Below, piece by piece: positions 51,736 through 61,209 of a DNA stretch of 64,000 bases. A model generated the notes under the pieces. The model was given only the letters and a program-made list of their open reading frames with translations. It had not been told where the DNA came from and searched no databases. The stretch is taken from NCBI RefSeq assembly GCF_001428865.1, contig NZ_LMIV01000001.1:2231997-2295996 (forward strand), in the 5' to 3' direction. The DNA is from Sphingomonas sp. Root241 (lineage in GTDB: Bacteria; Pseudomonadota; Alphaproteobacteria; Sphingomonadales; Sphingomonadaceae). Made by a program: the position numbers and the translations under genes. The stretch's first letter is position 1. The number at the start of each line of letters is the position of its first letter.

Positions 51736-53280
51736 CTCGTTGAAATGGGTCCGCCCGCTGACCTTGGCGGTCTCGATGGCTGGTGCCGTTTGGGGAGCCT
51801 TGCAGTGACGATCGATGAAATCTTGATGCGAAGTGACCTCCTGCGCCGAACGTATGATCTCTTCGCGGCGCAATTCCATACCCGTGCGGATCTGCTCCAA
51901 CGGATAGAGATCAGCCGATACATTGTAGCGCGCTGGAACGGCACCGTTGCCGAGCAGGATGGCGAGCCAGCTCGGCTCCATATAGGATTCCGAATCCCCC
52001 AGCGCGATTTGTCCGCTGGCGTTCCAGACATCCAGCTTGTGCCGAAGGCTGTCGGGTATCTCCATGTCGCGACACGCCGACCATAGAGGCTCGGGACGGC
52101 GCGAGAGATAATAATGGGCAATGATGAAGTCGCGGATGCGCTCGATCTCGCTGGTAGAGAGCCGGTTATATTCGTCGCGCAGAACGGGGTCGATGGTCCG
52201 TTCGGGGAAATATTTGAGCAGTTTCAAGATCCCCATGACGATCAGCTGTATTCCTGTTGACTCCAGGGGTTCGAGAAAGCTGGAGGCGAAACCGATCCCC
52301 ACACAATTGCGGCTCCAAAAGTGCTTGCGGTGGCCAGAGGTAAAGCGGAACAGGCGTGGCTCGGCAATCGGTTCGCCGTCGATATTGCCCAGCAAGGCCT
52401 CGCGCGCCGCATCGTCGCTCCACAGATCCGAATTATAGACCATGCCGTTGCCGCTGCGATGTTGTAGCGGGATGGTCCAGCGCCAGCCCCCGGTGTGTGC
52501 GGTGGACCGCGTAAACGGCGTTGGCGCGCCGGTGCGTTTGGATGGCACCGCGATGGCGCTGTTGCAAAGCAACCAGCGCGACCAGTCGACGAAAGGCGTG
52601 TTCAACGCCGTTCCCAGCAATTCGGACGCAAAGCCGGAACAATCCAGGAAGAAATCGCCGGGAACCTTAAGGCCATTGGCAAGATGGATGGCGGCAATAT
52701 CGCCGGACTCGCCATCCAGATCGAAATGCGTCATCTTGCCTTCGATACGCTGCACGCCCAGCGCGATCGCCACGTCCCGCAGATAGCGGGCGTAAAGTCC
52801 GGCATCAAAATGATAGGCATGGTGATAGCGCGGATTCTGCGGATCGCCCGGGACGAAATTGTTGTTTTTCGCAACGGCATAGGCGAACGAATAATCATCG
52901 ATCGGACGATCTTCGCCCGATTGCCGCATTCTCAGCCAATAATGGTGGGTCGACACCCCTTCGACCGGATGACCATAATCGCTGAAGGCATGGAAATGCC
53001 GGTTTCCGACGGTTCCCCAGTCGCAGAATTCAATGCCCAGCTTGAACGTACCCTGGGTGCTGCGAACAAAGTCGAATTCGTCGATGCCGAGCAGGGCGTT
53101 GCACTGCGCCAATATCGGGATCGTCGCCTCCCCGACACCGATGATGCCGATCTCCTCCGATTCAACCAGAGTGATGCGCGCTCGATGAGGGTCAAGCCTC
53201 TTGGCCAGCAGCGCAGCCGCTATCCACCCCGCCGCACCGCCACCCAGAATGACGATATCCTGTTGATGGCCGCTGTTCAT
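51733..53280 (-). CDS. Tryptophan halogenase-like flavoprotein
   Basis: A 515-residue FAD-dependent protein of the tryptophan 7-halogenase family. It has the nucleotide-binding VILGGGAAGWIAAALLAKRL (residues about 10-29), GVGEATIP, the halogenase signature GGWRWTIPLQ, and GIGFASSFLEPLESTGIQLI near the C-terminal FAD region. STQGTFKLG carries a lysine where the catalytic one is expected. In sphingomonads and Caulobacter such genes accompany TonB receptors for carbohydrate uptake, and the true substrate is unknown; halogenation of free tryptophan is not implied. The stop codon sits at the boundary with the recombinase remnant. It lies downstream of the large TonB receptor gene behind a terminator. 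Confidence 0.9.
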   Translation of the reverse strand: MNSGHQQDIVILGGGAAGWIAAALLAKRLDPHRARITLVESEEIGIIGVGEATIPILAQCNALLGIDEFDFVRSTQGTFKLGIEFCDWGTVGNRHFHAFSDYGHPVEGVSTHHYWLRMRQSGEDRPIDDYSFAYAVAKNNNFVPGDPQNPRYHHAYHFDAGLYARYLRDVAIALGVQRIEGKMTHFDLDGESGDIAAIHLANGLKVPGDFFLDCSGFASELLGTALNTPFVDWSRWLLCNSAIAVPSKRTGAPTPFTRSTAHTGGWRWTIPLQHRSGNGMVYNSDLWSDDAAREALLGNIDGEPIAEPRLFRFTSGHRKHFWSRNCVGIGFASSFLEPLESTGIQLIVMGILKLLKYFPERTIDPVLRDEYNRLSTSEIERIRDFIIAHYYLSRRPEPLWSACRDMEIPDSLRHKLDVWNASGQIALGDSESYMEPSWLAILLGNGAVPARYNVSADLYPLEQIRTGMELRREEIIRSAQEVTSHQDFIDRHCKAPQTAPAIETAKVSGRTHFNE

Positions 53281-53429
53281 AAACTACCTCGCCACGAACG
53301 TACCCGATGCCGTGCCTGCCGAATGGGTCTCAGGCGTATGTGGCGCTGGATGCCGGTAAAGGCATGCGCACAACCGGCTGTGCCTGTGACATGCAACCGG
53401 GCATCAACCGGCCACAATACTGTAATCGA

Positions 53430-53463
53430 AAATGGGAAGGGCGCTCGATGGAGCGCCCTTCCC
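53430..53463 (-). terminator. Terminator after the large TonB receptor gene
   Basis: Perfect 13-base arms, 53434-53446 and 53451-53463, with a 4-base loop, 12 bases after the receptor stop on the minus strand and followed by ATTTTC. The remaining spacer up to 53281 has no gene and probably holds the halogenase promoter. Confidence 0.85.
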
Positions 53464-53474
53464 CGTTCAGATCA

Positions 53475-56400
53475 TCAGAAGCGCACCCGCATGGTGAGCT
53501 CGTAGCGCCGATCGCTGACGTAGTAGTCGTACGGCTGGAACACGCCAGGCACAGGCTCCTGAAGAGTTCGCGAAATTGTGTTGAGAAGGTTGTTCGCGTT
53601 GAACGAGACGGAAACCTCGTCGCTCAACTTGTAGTCGAGACCCAAATCCAAGTAGCCGGCCGCCGCCGTGTAGGCCGGAACCATGTTGTATACGGGATAG
53701 GAATGATCCGAGTCAAAGTTGGTCGAACTGGTGTTGAGCGTGTAAGGATTGCCACCGCTCGTCGCATAGGACAGCGGGTTGACATTGGTCGACAGCAACG
53801 CCTTGTCGCGCCAGTTGTATGCCAGGCGGACATTGATCCTGCCGCGGCTGTACAGCAACTGGATGTTGTAGGCCCACTTCGACAGTCCGGCGTAGGGAAG
53901 GTTCGGATAAGTCTGCGGTATCGTGCCGTCCGGATTGAGGCCCCCGTTTGGCGGCGGGGTGGGACCCAACACGCTGTTGGCCTGCTGAGCAGGGTTGCGG
54001 CTGTCGATATAGGTCAGGTTGCCCTCAATACCCAGTCCCCTGAGCAATCCCGGCAATTGGTCGAAGAACTTGCGGCCCCCGATCTCAAAACCCTTGATAT
54101 AGGCCTTCTGCGGCGACGACTTGTTCTGCAGGTAGAGCCACGGAAGATCCAGATTTGTCGGCGTCCCCGTCCCGGTCGGCGGGGTCGCACCATCGGCGTA
54201 TGCCAGGGCCGGAACAGGAAGATTGTTGGCGATGAACGAATAGAACAGCGGTTCATCCTTGATCTGCTTGGCGAACAGATCGATGTAGAGGAAGCTGGAT
54301 GACGACGGATAGTATTCGAACGTCAGGTCTTCACTGGTGATCATGGTCGGCTTCAGATTCGCGCCCGCGTCGCGGGCGGCAAAACCCGTGAGAATCCTGG
54401 GTGCCAGCGAATTCGTGGGGTTGGGAAGTGACCTGACGTCGATCCAGCCGCCCGCGCGAATGTCATTGAGACTCGGCGGAGAAGTCGACATCGATGCCGC
54501 ACCACGAATGATGAACTTGTCGGATACATCGAACTTGATGTTGAACGAAGGCAGAACACGCGTGTACGCATAGCTGCGGGTCTGCATGGTATAAGCTTTG
54601 GTAAACCCATAGAGCGTCGGGTACGCGTTCGATGATCCCGGCAGACCCTGCTGCGCGTTGAAGTATGCCGTGCTGTCCGCTTCGGACAGAGCGAGGTTCG
54701 CAACGTCCGGCGTTTGCAGCAGACCGCTCGCCCGCAGAGAATCGTGAAATACACGCACGCCGATATTACCCGAAAACGCCGGAATGAACCCGATACGATC
54801 ATGCGCGAACCTGGCCTGGACATAGGCGGCCATGTTGGTGATGCGGCTCTCGGTCTTGTTCAGGCCCTGATCGATGGATTTCGTCCAATACTGATCCGCG
54901 GTCCCGTCCGGGATTTCACCGTTGTAGGTCTTGAGCAAATGATACCAGTCGTAGCTCTGCATGAGCGATTGGCTGGCGACGAAAAGCTGTCCCGGAACCG
55001 GCCCGGCGCCGCCGAAGAAATTCGGGAATGTGGCAACTTGATAATCCGACTGCGGGACATTTGGGTTATTGAGATATTGAATGTTCCCCGGCCCGTACGT
55101 CGGGTCCCCGGGATGATTGCCGAAGTTATGACCCATCCAGGGCTGACCCAGCGGTGCCCAATACGTCCCCACGAAGTTGTCGTTTTCGGTGCGCCTTGCG
55201 GCACGAGCGCCAACAGTGATGGAGCGCAGGAATCCACCGTCGCTGACCTTGTATTCAAGGTCGAGATGGCCAGCCAGCATCTTCCCCACATTCTTGGGTT
55301 CGTGATAGCCCATCGCGGCCAAGTAGGCCGTACTCTTATCGAGCAAGCCGGCAGAGGGCATGCCAGACAAGGCGGGCAGCGACCCCGTCAGATCGACGTC
55401 CACCGAATCAACCAGCGGGCTGGCCTGAGAGAGGGCGACATACATGCTCTGCCCGGTCGAGCGGGAACTGACATATTGAGCGCCTCCACGCACAGCCACC
55501 CGGTCCCCAGGGGTCCAGACGAAGCTCTGCGAAATATCCAGCGTCGAATTCTTGTTGTGCGATGCCGACGCACCGCTGGTGGGGTTCAGCGTGGCAGCGG
55601 GGCCGCACTGCGCCAGACGGGGTGCACCCGCAGGAAGAGTCGCCGGATCCACACCCCCGTCAACCGACCAGTCCCACTGAATCGACGATGCCGGAGCGCC
55701 GTAGGAAGCACCGCAATCGATCTGGTACCAGGCGGGCAGCCAGCTGGTGCTGGTGGTCGTGTTGGTAAACTCCACCGACTTGCCGGTGGACGCGAACATC
55801 AGGCTTCCCTTGCGGAAGGCGCCATTGGCATCATATTCAACCGGACTGCCGATCACGGGCATAACTGTAGTCGACGCGGATGGAATCCCTCCTATGGTGC
55901 CGCTGTTCTCCTGACTATTCTCGACATATTGCGAGAAGAATATGGTGTTGGTCAGCGTTAGGTTCGAAGCCGGCCTCCACTGAAGCGCCTGATACGCACC
56001 GTACCTGTCGCGCCTGTTCTGATTGTTGTTCCACTTGAACTGGCTGGGAACAAAAGCCAGATGATCGGCGCGCTTGGAGGTCGGCACATATTCGGCAAAC
56101 ATCGCGCCAACCTGCAGATCGCTGCTCTGCTGGTACAGGCGGCTGTAGGCCAAATCCCACAACACGCCAATTTCGCCGATGCCTGTATCGAAACGCTTGG
56201 AGAACATGGCGGAAATGCGGGGCGAAGCCTTTCGCGCCTGGGTGCCATAGCTGCCGCCTGCGGTGACGTTGAACTGAGTATCCTTGAAATCGAACGGCAG
56301 ATGCGTTCGAAGATTGATCGCGGAGGCACCCCCTTCGATGAGGTCGGCGCGCGTCGCTTTGTAAACATCGACCCCGGCCATCAGTTCAGGCGTGATTTCG

Positions 56401-56852
56401 TTCCAGCTAAAGGAGCTTGCGCCGTTGGCGCTGAACAACTGCTGCCCATTGAGCATGCTCGAATTGAAGGGAAGACCCCGCACGGTAAGGCCCGTACCCT
56501 CGATCTGGAACGCGCTGCTGCCGCCGTTGCTCCCAGCGAAACGCGAGATCGACACACCCGGCACGCGCTGAAGAACTTCGGTAATCGAATTGTCGGGAAG
56601 CCTGCCAGCCTCGTCCGCGGTCACCGAGTCGACGATCGTGTCGGCGTTCTTCTTGATGGAAATTGCATCCGCCAGCGCCCTGCGCCGCGCGGTGACGATG
56701 ATTTCCTCTTCGGAGACGTTGCTGCCATCCTGCGTTGCATCGTCGGTGCTAGTCGTTCCCGCATCCTGCGCCCATGCCGGCGTCGCCACGCTCAGGGTGG
56801 CAAGGATGAGCGCTGAGGCACTGGCATTCAGCATCGAGTTTCGCATCTTCAT
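53475..56852 (-). CDS. Caulobacter-type TonB-dependent receptor
   Basis: An 1125-residue receptor with a signal peptide (residues 1-28, ending AWA), an acidic stretch with TonB-box-like SEEEIIVTARRR, a plug (ADTIVDSVTADEAGRLPDNS then ITEVLQRVPGVSISRF) and a large beta-barrel ending RYELTMRVRF with the terminal Phe. Length and the LPDNSITEVLQRVPGVSISR style fit the Caulobacter-type receptors that import plant oligosaccharides. The ATG at 56852 has an excellent ribosome site, GGGGGAG. The neighbouring halogenase-like gene and downstream glycoside hydrolases support a carbohydrate ligand. Own terminator at 53430. Confidence 0.93.
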   Translation of the reverse strand: MKMRNSMLNASASALILATLSVATPAWAQDAGTTSTDDATQDGSNVSEEEIIVTARRRALADAISIKKNADTIVDSVTADEAGRLPDNSITEVLQRVPGVSISRFAGSNGGSSAFQIEGTGLTVRGLPFNSSMLNGQQLFSANGASSFSWNEITPELMAGVDVYKATRADLIEGGASAINLRTHLPFDFKDTQFNVTAGGSYGTQARKASPRISAMFSKRFDTGIGEIGVLWDLAYSRLYQQSSDLQVGAMFAEYVPTSKRADHLAFVPSQFKWNNNQNRRDRYGAYQALQWRPASNLTLTNTIFFSQYVENSQENSGTIGGIPSASTTVMPVIGSPVEYDANGAFRKGSLMFASTGKSVEFTNTTTSTSWLPAWYQIDCGASYGAPASSIQWDWSVDGGVDPATLPAGAPRLAQCGPAATLNPTSGASASHNKNSTLDISQSFVWTPGDRVAVRGGAQYVSSRSTGQSMYVALSQASPLVDSVDVDLTGSLPALSGMPSAGLLDKSTAYLAAMGYHEPKNVGKMLAGHLDLEYKVSDGGFLRSITVGARAARRTENDNFVGTYWAPLGQPWMGHNFGNHPGDPTYGPGNIQYLNNPNVPQSDYQVATFPNFFGGAGPVPGQLFVASQSLMQSYDWYHLLKTYNGEIPDGTADQYWTKSIDQGLNKTESRITNMAAYVQARFAHDRIGFIPAFSGNIGVRVFHDSLRASGLLQTPDVANLALSEADSTAYFNAQQGLPGSSNAYPTLYGFTKAYTMQTRSYAYTRVLPSFNIKFDVSDKFIIRGAASMSTSPPSLNDIRAGGWIDVRSLPNPTNSLAPRILTGFAARDAGANLKPTMITSEDLTFEYYPSSSSFLYIDLFAKQIKDEPLFYSFIANNLPVPALAYADGATPPTGTGTPTNLDLPWLYLQNKSSPQKAYIKGFEIGGRKFFDQLPGLLRGLGIEGNLTYIDSRNPAQQANSVLGPTPPPNGGLNPDGTIPQTYPNLPYAGLSKWAYNIQLLYSRGRINVRLAYNWRDKALLSTNVNPLSYATSGGNPYTLNTSSTNFDSDHSYPVYNMVPAYTAAAGYLDLGLDYKLSDEVSVSFNANNLLNTISRTLQEPVPGVFQPYDYYVSDRRYELTMRVRF

Positions 56853-57609
56853 TCATACTCCCCCAAATTGGATATATTTTTCAAATGCGCGTCGTATTTT
56901 TATACGTGCACGATATCGGCTATGATCGACTGTGAATGCTGCTGAGCAGCTGCTGTTGGATGGCCGCGATATTGACGATGGACCGACATGGGTTGCGCCA
57001 CGCGCGCACCGCATTGAACACCAGTGGCGGCAGCTCGGTCGTGGTCATTTTCCGTGAAGAAGATCGTCGCCCATCGAGATTGGACTTCGGCTGCCTTGCA
57101 CCGGGCGACCTGGAATCGCCTTCGCCAATACCTCCGCAGTAGCGCAAGGCATGCCGTGACCAATGGCCATGGTAAACCCTCCATTCTTATAGCAAATGGA
57201 GGGCATTTGCCGTCACCAGCATCCCCTCTCCCTAGAGTCTATTTTATCACCAACCCTAAAATGGTCGGTGCTACTTCTGCGGTAGGCCTCTTTAGTCACA
57301 CAAGCCGGAGCAATCGTCCACCTTTAGCATGCGCTAAACTCGCCAAAACACGCAAAAAGCGTAGCGAATATTGTGCGCGGAATCCGCACTACGGATTGAG
57401 AAGCCGGAAAGCGACGCAGAAGTCCGTTTCGGAACATTTTTGGAAAATTCCAACCCGCGAGGCTTGGCCGAGCCCACCGCTTGACCGTAACAAGGTCAAG
57501 AAGCCGCCCGTTGGGTAGGCTAGCCCGAATCGTCTCGAGGCCACGTTTATTGTCCCGGGTGTGGCCAGCCGATCCTCTTGTTCAAGGAGCGGGAAGGGCA
57601 GGAGAGGCT
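56853..57609. other. Gene-poor spacer between TonB receptor and kinase genes
   Basis: A 757-base stretch without a supported gene. It is less GC-rich than its surroundings, with AT-rich runs near 56870-56905 that may hold the receptor promoter. The open frames inside it (for example 57024-57518) lack ribosome sites, start well inside unrelated sequence and have no recognisable motif. An inverted repeat lies at 57177-57203. It may be residue from the event that assembled this island. Confidence 0.6.
57177..57203. repeat. Inverted repeat in the receptor-kinase spacer
   Basis: CCCTCCATT (57177-57185) and AATGGAGGG (57195-57203), perfect 9-base arms with a 9-base centre. There is no T-run after it on either strand. 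It could be a regulator site or an old terminator. Confidence 0.5.
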
Positions 57610-57747
57610 ATGAAGCTCGTCCGTCGTTCGGCAGCGGCAATTGCCAGTCTGGGCCTTGTTCGGGATGCCGAACGGGGTGTGAGCGCCCCTGATTGGAAGA
57701 CGCAAGCGTTCTGGCCAGGCATGGCTATCGACAGCAGCCAGCCATGA
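57610..57747 (+). CDS. Possible 45-residue upstream small ORF coupled to the kinase
   Basis: ATG 57610 has an ideal ribosome site (AGGAGAGG, spacing about 5) and the frame ends in a TGA that overlaps the kinase ATG (ATGA). It encodes 45 residues starting MKLVRRSAAAIASLGLVRD, with no recognised family. The good ribosome site and the overlap suggest that it is translated and couples translation to the kinase. It could be a leader peptide, a small partner protein or the stub of a lost gene. Confidence 0.5.
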   Translation: MKLVRRSAAAIASLGLVRDAERGVSAPDWKTQAFWPGMAIDSSQP

Positions 57748-58895
57748 GTTCCGATGCCACAATCTTGGCGAGCGAGGCACGAGCCCATCCCGAGACCAGC
57801 GATGCAGACGGCCGTTCGGATCCCAGCTGGCTGGCTCTGGTCCGATCGGCGATCTTCATCTTTCTGGCCTGGACCTGCGTCGGCGTGTTCCTCGCAGTGC
57901 CGGATACGTTCACGGGCTTCCATTGGCCCATGCTCGTATCGAAGATCATCGATGCCTGGGCATGGGCCTTGTTGACTCCGGCCCTTTTACTGATCGACCG
58001 CAAGCTCTCGTCAATCGAGCAGAATATCGTTCGCCTGGCGCTCCTGCTGCTCCTGCTGAGCATTCCCTTCAGCCTCGCCCATACCTTCCTCACCGGTCTG
58101 CTTCTGTATGCGATCCCCCAGATATGGTGGAATCCATTGCTCAGACCCGATTTTGCCGTCTATTTTTTCCTTGGGGCCTGGCAGACATTTTCCGCGCTCG
58201 TCGGGATAATATATGCGTTCAAGCATTATAACCGGTTCCTGACCAGCCGCCTTCAGTTGGAGCGTGTTGAAAAGAATTTGATCGCGTCGCGGCTGAATGC
58301 GCTGCGTCTCCAGCTTGAGCCGCATTTCCTCTTCAACACGCTCAATACGATTTCGTCGGAAGTTGTGACCAACCCCAATGTGGCGCAGGGTATGATCGGA
58401 GACCTGGGCGCATTGCTTCGGCAGTCGCTCGACTGCAGGGACAGGACGGAAATTACGCTGGCGCAAGAGCTATCACTTCTCGAGCATTATCTCTCCATTC
58501 AGCGCATGCGCTTCGGGGACAGGATGGAAATCGGGATCGATATCGAGCCGGAGACGCTGTCTATCCTGGTGCCTCCGATGCTGCTGCAGCCGCTGGTGGA
58601 AAACGCGATCCGCCATGGGATCGAGGGCCGACTTTCAGGCGGCAAGGTCATGGTTTCGGCATGGCGGGCGGGAGACCAGTTGCAGATCCGGGTCCTCGAC
58701 GATGGCGTCGGCCTGCCACCCAATTGGCGGATGGACGCATCGACTGGACTTGGCGTGCGCGTCGCGCGCGAGCGGCTGGCGGCGCTTTACCCCGATTTGG
58801 GCGAGCAGGGTTTCGTGATCCGTCGACGCGAGGGAGGCGGCACTGAAGTGGCAATGAGCGTGCCCGTGCACAGCGACGGAAGCGACGAAGCGTGA
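57744..58895 (+). CDS. LytS-like sensor histidine kinase
   Basis: A 383-residue kinase of the His_kinase (LytS/YehU) type. Four membrane helices are predicted (about 32-52, 65-85, 95-125 and 138-158), then the phospho-acceptor His194 in LRLQLEPHFLFNTLNTISSE and an ATPase part with LLQPLVENAIRHGIEG (about 280-295), VLDDGVGLPPNW and GLGVRVARERLAALY. No periplasmic sensor domain is evident, so the signal is probably membrane- or partner-derived. It overlaps the response-regulator gene by 4 bases (GTGA). Confidence 0.93.
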   Translation: MSSDATILASEARAHPETSDADGRSDPSWLALVRSAIFIFLAWTCVGVFLAVPDTFTGFHWPMLVSKIIDAWAWALLTPALLLIDRKLSSIEQNIVRLALLLLLLSIPFSLAHTFLTGLLLYAIPQIWWNPLLRPDFAVYFFLGAWQTFSALVGIIYAFKHYNRFLTSRLQLERVEKNLIASRLNALRLQLEPHFLFNTLNTISSEVVTNPNVAQGMIGDLGALLRQSLDCRDRTEITLAQELSLLEHYLSIQRMRFGDRMEIGIDIEPETLSILVPPMLLQPLVENAIRHGIEGRLSGGKVMVSAWRAGDQLQIRVLDDGVGLPPNWRMDASTGLGVRVARERLAALYPDLGEQGFVIRRREGGGTEVAMSVPVHSDGSDEA

Positions 58896-59692
58896 CAGCC
58901 TCGTCCAAGCAGATCCGTGTGCTGGTCGTCGATGACGAGGCTCCGGCCCGCAGGCGCCTGATGGACCTGCTCTCAAAGGATCGCGATATCGGAAAGATCC
59001 TCGAGGCAAAGAACGGCGTCGACGCCGTCGCGCTGATCCAGGATATGCATCCCGATATCGTATTTCTCGACGTGCAGATGCCGGGCGTGGATGGCTTTGG
59101 CGTGATCGATGCCATGGGCGCTGAAAACATGCCGCTGACGGTGTTCGTAACCGCCTACGATCAGTTCGCGCTCAAGGCATTCGAAGCGGAGGCGGTCGAC
59201 TATCTGCTCAAGCCCTTTGGCAATCCGCGTTACGAAAAGATGATGGAGCGGGTCAAAGAGCGACTGAATGAGAGTCACGCGAACAGCAACGGCGACGCGA
59301 ATAGCTTTGGTCCGGAGCTGCTCAAGCTGGCCGCGAGTCGTGCCAAGCCGGGCGCACTGTGGAACTGGATGGTCGTCAAGAAGAGGGATGCCACCCACTT
59401 CCTCATGGCGCGGGACATCGACTGGATCGAAGCCGCCGGAGTATATGTCAAACTCCATGCCGGGGAAGAAGAATTCCTGTACCGCGCTGCCCTTGCCAAA
59501 GTGGCAAGCCGGCTGGACCCGTTCATGTTCGTACGTATCCATCGCTCCAGCGTGGTAAACCTCAGATCGATCGCGTTCCTCGAGCGCCGTTCCCATGGCG
59601 AGTTCGAAGTCGTGCTGAAAGACGGCACGCGCCTCATGATGAGCCGCTCCTATCGCGGCGAGGTTGAAGCAATGCTGGGGCAGAATCTCTAA
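58892..59692 (+). CDS. LytTR-family response regulator
   Basis: A 266-residue regulator. The receiver domain (about residues 8-120) has VLVVDDEAPARRRL, phospho-acceptor Asp60 in IVFLDVQMPGVDGFG, and the lysine in YLLKPFG. A LytTR DNA-binding domain fills the C-terminal part (about 160-262) with ARDIDWIEAAGVYVKLHAG, FVRIHRSSVVNLRSIA and LKDGTRLMMSRSYR. It starts with GTG 58892 in the kinase stop. It is the likely controller of the receptor and hydrolase genes around it. Confidence 0.94.
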   Translation: MTASSKQIRVLVVDDEAPARRRLMDLLSKDRDIGKILEAKNGVDAVALIQDMHPDIVFLDVQMPGVDGFGVIDAMGAENMPLTVFVTAYDQFALKAFEAEAVDYLLKPFGNPRYEKMMERVKERLNESHANSNGDANSFGPELLKLAASRAKPGALWNWMVVKKRDATHFLMARDIDWIEAAGVYVKLHAGEEEFLYRAALAKVASRLDPFMFVRIHRSSVVNLRSIAFLERRSHGEFEVVLKDGTRLMMSRSYRGEVEAMLGQNL

Positions 59693-59880
59693 CAGTCCTA
59701 TGATTCGGCCGCGCCGGCGGTCGCCGCAGCCAGTCCGCTGTCGCCCTGTCCATTTCGCGGCCATCATCCTCCGGCCCGAAACAATTCCCGACGGCCCTAT
59801 TTTTGGCGGCGTATAGCCCTCGCAAGAAGTCGGCGGCAGCGCGCAAAGGCTAGCGGTCGACATGTTTTGGGGGAGATGAA

Positions 59881-61092
59881 ATGAAATTATGTGGGCGAGT
59901 ACGCCGGCGAGTGCTGCTGTCGGGTCTGATTGCGCTCGGCCTGACTGCATGCGGGGGCGGAGCTGCAGCCGGAGGCGGAACGCCGACACTCACGCCGACG
60001 CCGACGCCGACGCCGGCCCCCACCCCCACCCCACCGCCGACCCAGGCGCTTGCGGCGGTCAGCACGGCTCAGCTCGGCAAGGGGTGGAACATCGGCAACA
60101 CGCTTGAGTCGTTAAATGATTACGGCAAACCCCATACGACCTCGCAGGAGACCGTTTACGGCAATCCCGCGGTAAACCAGAGGTTGCTGAACGCAGTCGC
60201 AGCCGCCGGCTTCAAGAGCGTGCGCATTCCCGTTGAGTGGGCACAATATATCGACGGCACCGGGAACGTCGCTCCGTTCTGGCTCGCCAGGGTCAAAGAA
60301 GTAGTCGATATGGCACGCAGCGCCGGGCTGTACGTCATCATCAACCAGCATAAGAGCGACTGGTACAACCCGACGGCTGCGAGCCAGGCTGCCGGCAACG
60401 CCGCGTACAAGAAATTGTGGACGCAAATCGCGAACAATTTCAAGGATTACGACAACCATCTGCTGTTCGCTGGCACCAACGAAATCCACGTCGACTATGG
60501 CGTGCCGTCGCCGGAAAATTGCTCGGTTCAGGCCGGCTTCAACCAGGTGTTTGTCGACGCGGTGCGCGCGACCGGCGGCAACAATGCGTCGCGAACACTG
60601 GTGTTCCAGGGTTATAACACCGACATCAACAATACGATTGCAGCGTGCGGAGCTCCCGTCCCAACCGACACGGTCAGCGGCAGGCTGATGATGGAGTTCC
60701 ATTATTACGATTCGTACAACTTCACGCTGAACGACAAGAGCGCCATCTGGCAGTGGGGATCGATCGCGACCGATCCCGCAGCAACGGAAGCGTGGGACAA
60801 CGAGGCGCATGTCGACGTCCAATTCGACAAGGCGAAGGCGGCCTATACTGACAAGGGCATCCCCGTGATCATCGGCGAATACTGCGCCATCTCGAGGACC
60901 GAATATGATGCGTCGCTGAAATACCGAGACTATTGGACCAAATACGTCACCGGATCCGCGATCCGGCATGGCTTCGCAACCTTTTACTGGGACACCGGCG
61001 CCTTCCCCAATCACACCTGCGGGCTGTTCGACCGCAACACCGGTGCCGACTTTAATCCCTCGACGATCGCCGCGGTTTTCGCCGCGCCCTAG
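59881..61092 (+). CDS. GH5-family glycoside hydrolase lipoprotein
   Basis: A 403-residue lipoprotein with a lipobox LTAC (Cys24), a Thr-Pro linker (about 34-54) and a family 5 catalytic domain beginning LGKGWNIGNTLESL. Expected active-site residues are visible: acid/base Glu201 in FAGTNEIH (usual form NEP, here NEI), the conserved EFHYYDSYNF, and nucleophile Glu333 in VIIGEYC. Family 5 covers endo-glucanases, mannanases and xylanases; the exact substrate cannot be read here. It has a GGGGGAG ribosome site like the large receptor gene. The 188 bases after the regulator gene hold no other gene. Confidence 0.9.
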   Translation: MKLCGRVRRRVLLSGLIALGLTACGGGAAAGGGTPTLTPTPTPTPAPTPTPPPTQALAAVSTAQLGKGWNIGNTLESLNDYGKPHTTSQETVYGNPAVNQRLLNAVAAAGFKSVRIPVEWAQYIDGTGNVAPFWLARVKEVVDMARSAGLYVIINQHKSDWYNPTAASQAAGNAAYKKLWTQIANNFKDYDNHLLFAGTNEIHVDYGVPSPENCSVQAGFNQVFVDAVRATGGNNASRTLVFQGYNTDINNTIAACGAPVPTDTVSGRLMMEFHYYDSYNFTLNDKSAIWQWGSIATDPAATEAWDNEAHVDVQFDKAKAAYTDKGIPVIIGEYCAISRTEYDASLKYRDYWTKYVTGSAIRHGFATFYWDTGAFPNHTCGLFDRNTGADFNPSTIAAVFAAP

Positions 61093-61145
61093 ATGTCGGG
61101 CATCGTGCTCCGCGTCGGGGATTCTCAGTCGACGATCTCCGGTCC

Positions 61146-61173
61146 GCTACCGGCTACCGGCTACCGGCTACCG
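61146..61173 (+). repeat. Tandem 7-base repeat (GCTACCG)4
   Basis: Four exact copies of GCTACCG in the GH5-GH43 spacer, about 40-65 bases before the GH43 start. A 7-base unit is not a multiple of three, so gain or loss of a copy would change frame in any leader ORF but not in the GH43 protein if ATG 61210 is used. Confidence 0.9.
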
Positions 61174-61209
61174 GCTTCCACCAACGCCAATGCCGAAGAA
61201 GGAATTCGA

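Noticed and set aside
51108..52121. A 337-codon minus-strand frame through the tRNA and recombinase remnant
   Set aside because: It only strings together pieces of the decayed recombinase, the tRNA complement and out-of-frame halogenase sequence; it is described as a pseudogene fragment instead.
57024..57518. A 164-codon plus-strand frame in the spacer before the kinase
   Set aside because: No ribosome site, no recognisable motif, basic random-like composition.
59992..60040. ACGCCG-type repeats in the GH5 gene as a regulatory microsatellite
   Set aside because: They encode the Thr-Pro linker of the lipoprotein and are explained by that; the repeat is imperfect and in frame.
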